Below are positions 60,901-64,000 of a stretch of 64,000 nucleotides of DNA, one piece after another. Within the stretch, counting starts at the first letter, position 1; each line of letters opens with the position of its first letter. Position numbers and translations under genes: made by a program. Below the pieces are notes generated by a model. It was not told the DNA's origin. It saw nothing but the letters and a program-made list of their open reading frames with translations, and made no database searches. The DNA is taken from the NCBI GenBank assembly GCA_037976565.1, contig CP137674.1, positions 10,429,587 through 10,493,586 on the forward strand. Reading direction: 5' to 3'. Source of the DNA: Mesocentrotus franciscanus. Lineage: Eukaryota; Echinodermata; Echinoidea; Camarodonta; Strongylocentrotidae.

Positions 60901-63343
60901 GGCTCTCCGCGCTCAACCTCTGCCATAGACATTCCCACCCCTCGCATGGTGACTGTGTCAAAGGTCAAGCGGACGGACAAGGTTGACTTCCTGAAGGAGC
61001 TGCGTCGCACCGGGAGCGTGGACTCTCCAAGGTTACCGCTCAGCAGTGAGCCTCTGGTCAATGGCGTTGACCACTACACAAACAACCACAATGACCAATC
61101 TGGTCACTATCACAACTACAATAGGTCTTCCACCAAGCAGTACGAAAAGACAAATGCTACCACGATTTACCAGGTATGTTGTTACATTTCCTGCTCATAA
61201 TGATGATTATACAAAAAGTAAAAAATAAAATAAAGTAAACATCAACAAATCGTATGATTTTATTTTCCCAAGGTAGCCTGATTATTATTGATACTGCCCT
61301 TTAAAGTCCATGTGCTTAGTTAAGGCATCAATACGCATTGCCAAGTCCCTCGGAGAGGACTTAAAGTCGTTGGTCTTCTGGTTGCTTATTTACAAGCGTA
61401 CCCATGAATGCTTTCTTAGCAGTCGAGTAAAAGGAGCCAAATTTCTATATCTTTTTCTAAATACAATTGGGTCAAGATTTAACTCACTTATCATCTGTCT
61501 ATCTTGCAAATACAAGTCAATATGTTACAGTTATGTTGTTAAGTTTAAAAATATTTCTATTAATATCCCTGAAATACATTTTATCTTCACTTATTTGTTA
61601 TGCCTTTAGCATTAAGATCCCTTTCCTATTTGTTAGGGAAATTGAAATACAAATCAGTTGAGTGGTTTAATCACATGATGGGAAATGCAAAAGTTGTCGG
61701 TTCAAGTCCAGGCATAGCACGTATGTCCTTGAGTAAGACATTTAATCTACAATGCTCCTCTCCGCCCAGGTATTAAATGAGTACCTGGTAGGATGTGAAC
61801 GTCGTTGTCGTTCGATCAGCATGTGCGCACCCGCAAATAGGTGACTAACCGGAATGCTCCCCAGGGAGTGGAGAATATGCACTGTAGTATGCAGAATAGT
61901 AATTAAATCCAGTGGCTGAGTTAATAATAATACTGTAAGGGCTTTGGTCAATTCATGGAAAAGCGCTATATAAGAAACCTGTATTATTATTATTGTTATT
62001 ATTATTATTATTCTTAATGTTATTGTTTGATTTCTGCAGCAACCAGACCCCTTTGAAGATTTAGACATAGTCGAGCCTAGACAAGATAGTATAATCAACA
62101 CCCAACTACCCATCAGCAAGTGCAATGGCCATTTCGACAACGAAGGCGAGAACGACAAGGACGTCGACGACAACCTTGATCTGGTCACCGACAATGGCCA
62201 AATGGACATGCCCCTCAATGAGCAGAACCTCCTGGACTGTCAACCGATGGAGCTTTCTAGTAGTTTAGAAGCAGAGAAAAGGTGAGTGAGTGTCTTCCTA
62301 CAAAACTGGTTTAGCATTGTAAGAATGGCTTGCTTGTCATTTGTGGATAGACTTGATTTTCAAGTATAACATATCTCATTTAACGAGCTGTAAAAGGCAT
62401 TTGTTGCACAATTTGAACCGTACGAATTGAGTTGGCATTTTAAATGTGCATATGGGCCTTTCTTTGTAAGGCGAAACAAATATCACACTCTTCAAAAAAT
62501 AATTTGCTCTACGCCTGTTGTGAGATAAATATTGCAAAATGAATGGTCCACATGAAGGAAAACAGTTTAAAGATGACAGTTTTCTGGTAATCATTCTTTT
62601 GAAATACATTGATTTCTTTTCTAACATCAGATTACTGCAAGAGATGGGTTGGCATGAGCACAGTGACAATGAGGAAGGATACGCACCAATTACTGAAGAC
62701 GAACTGAAGGAGTTCAAGATCAGGTCACAACAGGTCAGAAAAGAAGTTTATTTTACTCATTTAAGCAAGTAATAATATGCGAACAGAATGTAGAAAGAGG
62801 TAGAAGGTGTAGTGACAAATCTCAGAGTGTCTTTTCCCCTAGAGGCTCTTTTTAAATTATTAATTGCTATGATTTAAGATATCCCCTTAATTGCACAGTG
62901 CAAATTTTATTTGTTGTACAAGTTTTCTAATTTGGATGAGCATTTTGTTTTTTAGGTTAACACTTTGCTGTATTTTAAATTTGCCTGTATTCTCCTACTT
63001 TTTGTAGTTCCCTTCAACTTTGTCTTCTTCTGAAAAATAGTTTAGAAGTCTATATTCATAGAATGAACATAATAAAATGGTACCGTTTATGTCCTCATTA
63101 ATGTGACACTTTCCATGTGGATTTAACCATGTTTGACTTTCCTATCACACCTTACCAACCATTCCTCCTTTTCCTGTACTCCTCTCACCCATACAGATGG
63201 GGAAGAATGGTTTCAGTCGACCCACTCAGCCCATCATCCTCAACCTCATCCCCCATCCTGTCATGAACGCCCTGACGACCATGGCAATCGAAGACGCAGA
63301 GCTCAGCTCCTCCTCCGACGAGTCCTCGGATGACGACTTATAG
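54957..63343 (+). CDS. GPBP1: Vasculin (GPBP1/GPBP1L1 orthologue), 10 coding exons
   Basis: Coding exons read from splice sites: 54957-55034, 55612-55776, 56245-56706, 57631-57697, 58221-58516, 59215-59451, 60901-61173 (or 60898), 62040-62281, 62631-62733 and 63197-63343 (TAG stop). They sum to 2070 bases, 689 residues; human vasculin is about 473, the excess being low-complexity sequence. Family signatures in order: HDFAPSWLKIP near residue 10; a Gly-rich stretch about 160-214; DFPSL across the exon 3/4 junction; SVYKSLVPK about 341-349; a poly-Ser segment in exon 6; RTDKVDFLKELR about 460; RLLQEMGW followed by a DNEEGYAPITEDEL-like block about 607-630; a Ser/Asp-rich tail. The family consists of nuclear proteins that bind GC-rich promoters and activate transcription. 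The start may be ATG 54957 or the in-frame ATG 54972, which has better context (ACCATGG) and fits the human N-terminus better. The exon 2/3 junction is the least certain: phase requires the acceptor after 56244 rather than 56242. Confidence 0.93.
59075..59150 (+). repeat. SINE tail fragment in a vasculin intron
   Basis: 'TGCCTGTATAAAGCGGCCTA' followed by (ATT)n; 5' part missing. Confidence 0.6.
59300..59395 (+). repeat. Coding (TCA/TCC)n serine repeat
   Basis: A trinucleotide-rich stretch inside vasculin exon 6 encoding a nearly pure Ser segment; a likely site of length variation. Confidence 0.85.
59556..59578. repeat. (GT)n microsatellite
   Basis: About 11 GT dinucleotides in the intron after exon 6. 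Confidence 0.95.
60020..60313. mobile_element. TTAA MITE (294 bp) in a vasculin intron
   Basis: TTAAAGGGAGTGTAGCATG at the left and GCATGCTACACTCCCTTTAA-like right end, TTAA at 60020-60023 and 60310-60313. Interior strikingly CpG-rich (several CGCG/ACGCG) for an intron of this AT-rich gene. Confidence 0.9.
61645..62012 (+). repeat. tRNA-derived SINE in a vasculin intron
   Basis: An internal polymerase III B box GGTTCAAGTCC (61699-61709) follows an A-box-like AGTGGTTTAA (61661). Downstream come 'ccttgagtaagacattta', 'tgctcc' and a tail GCGCTATATAAGAAACC-(ATT)n. It ends about 25 bases before the acceptor of the next vasculin exon. Confidence 0.8.
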
Positions 63344-64000
63344 TAGCGGCTGGCCTCTGCTTCAGTATCGAAACGGATGGATCGGTGGTCTTTCTTACGT
63401 AACGGAACAGAACATTTTGCTCTTTGTCTTCGAATCAGTGCTTCTCTCCGATGCAAATCCTTGCAATACATCCACGATAAATAACTCTCTGTGCCTCTTG
63501 AATGCAACAGTATTTTGTGTTCATACAGTTTGTTCAGTGTGTTTGTTGCATCTTCTGGAAATTGATGTTTGGAATATTGACAGGACAGGAACTGTGCATC
63601 TTTTTCATTACTAACAAGGAGGTCAGAAAGTAAAAGTGGTTCAAAAACTATTAATAGAGTGCTGAAAGATCATATCTCTATTAGTCTTATTTGTTTTTTA
63701 TGAGTGAATTCCGCTTCATGGTAACTACTTTCAGTATCAGTGGAAAATATGTTTGCAAGTTGATAAATGAAAGGCATGTTTTGCACACATGCTCACCGTA
63801 ATACATGTACATGCCCACGAAATTCTACCAATTTATTTCCCATGAAGGGGTTCTTTCAGTTCCAAGTTTAAGCAATATAATTGTAAAACAGACCAGGTAT
63901 GTTTCATGGTATTTTTTTTAAGTGAAAGAATAATAGTGACATTAATGTGCCTTTTTTTAAACATTAGCTCTAACACAAGCATTACAGAGCTGTTTATTTC
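63344..64000 (+). other. Vasculin 3' untranslated region (to window edge)
   Basis: AT-rich sequence following the TAG stop. No AATAAA was found before the window ends, so the poly(A) site probably lies beyond 64000 or uses a variant hexamer. No further coding frame is seen. Confidence 0.5.

Noticed and set aside
61650..61720. tRNA gene
   Set aside because: Only A/B-box-like promoter motifs of a SINE; no cloverleaf, and a (ATT)n tail follows.

Overview
The window is animal nuclear DNA: AT-rich, intron-bearing and dense with short repeats, with no bacterial features. It is most likely from an echinoderm, probably a sea urchin. Support for that is the deuterostome-type gene pair, the scattered ACATGT/TGTACA hexamer runs, and tRNA-derived SINEs ending in a 'gcgctatataa' + (ATT)n tail. 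The species call is inference; amphioxus or a hemichordate is not excluded.

Two protein genes can be supported. A TMEM69 orthologue (DUF3429 multi-pass membrane protein) lies on the minus strand, 36525-37385 plus at least one probable upstream exon near 38.1 kb. A vasculin orthologue (GPBP1/GPBP1L1, a GC-rich promoter-binding transcription factor) lies on the plus strand with ten coding exons, 54957-63343. All but one of its coding junctions join in frame with plain GT/AG boundaries; the B/C junction needs an acceptor 2 nt past the first AG. The genes are divergent neighbours. In human, GPBP1L1 and TMEM69 are likewise adjacent and head-to-head, so this looks like conserved microsynteny.

Everything from 1 to 36 kb, and 38 to 52 kb between the genes, is non-coding and repeat-rich. 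The dominant class is short terminal-inverted-repeat elements flanked by TTAA: at least six sequence families, with copies at 167-731, 12231-12825, 17029-17526, 17960-18500, 35252-35777, 35937-36528, 44542-45077, 49234-50406 and 60020-60313. One sits exactly at the TMEM69 stop codon. Another has an empty target site preserved 0.8 kb away in a tandem duplicate. TA-flanked elements (20684-21329, 39925-39968, 41855-42021, 49339-49950), a Tc1-like terminus family (3658, 8899), a 1.9-kb element with arrays of TTCAAATTC-like subterminal motifs (42311-44253), GTTTC-terminated elements, a hAT-like element and a LINE reverse-transcriptase fragment make up much of the rest.

Other structure includes a higher-order tandem array (10562-11410), two tandem duplications (4786-5600 and 5727-6860), a GAA/TTC tract of about 470 bp (45430-45895) and many CT/GA microsatellites. 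I found no CRISPR array, rRNA, free-standing tRNA or integrated virus that I could support.
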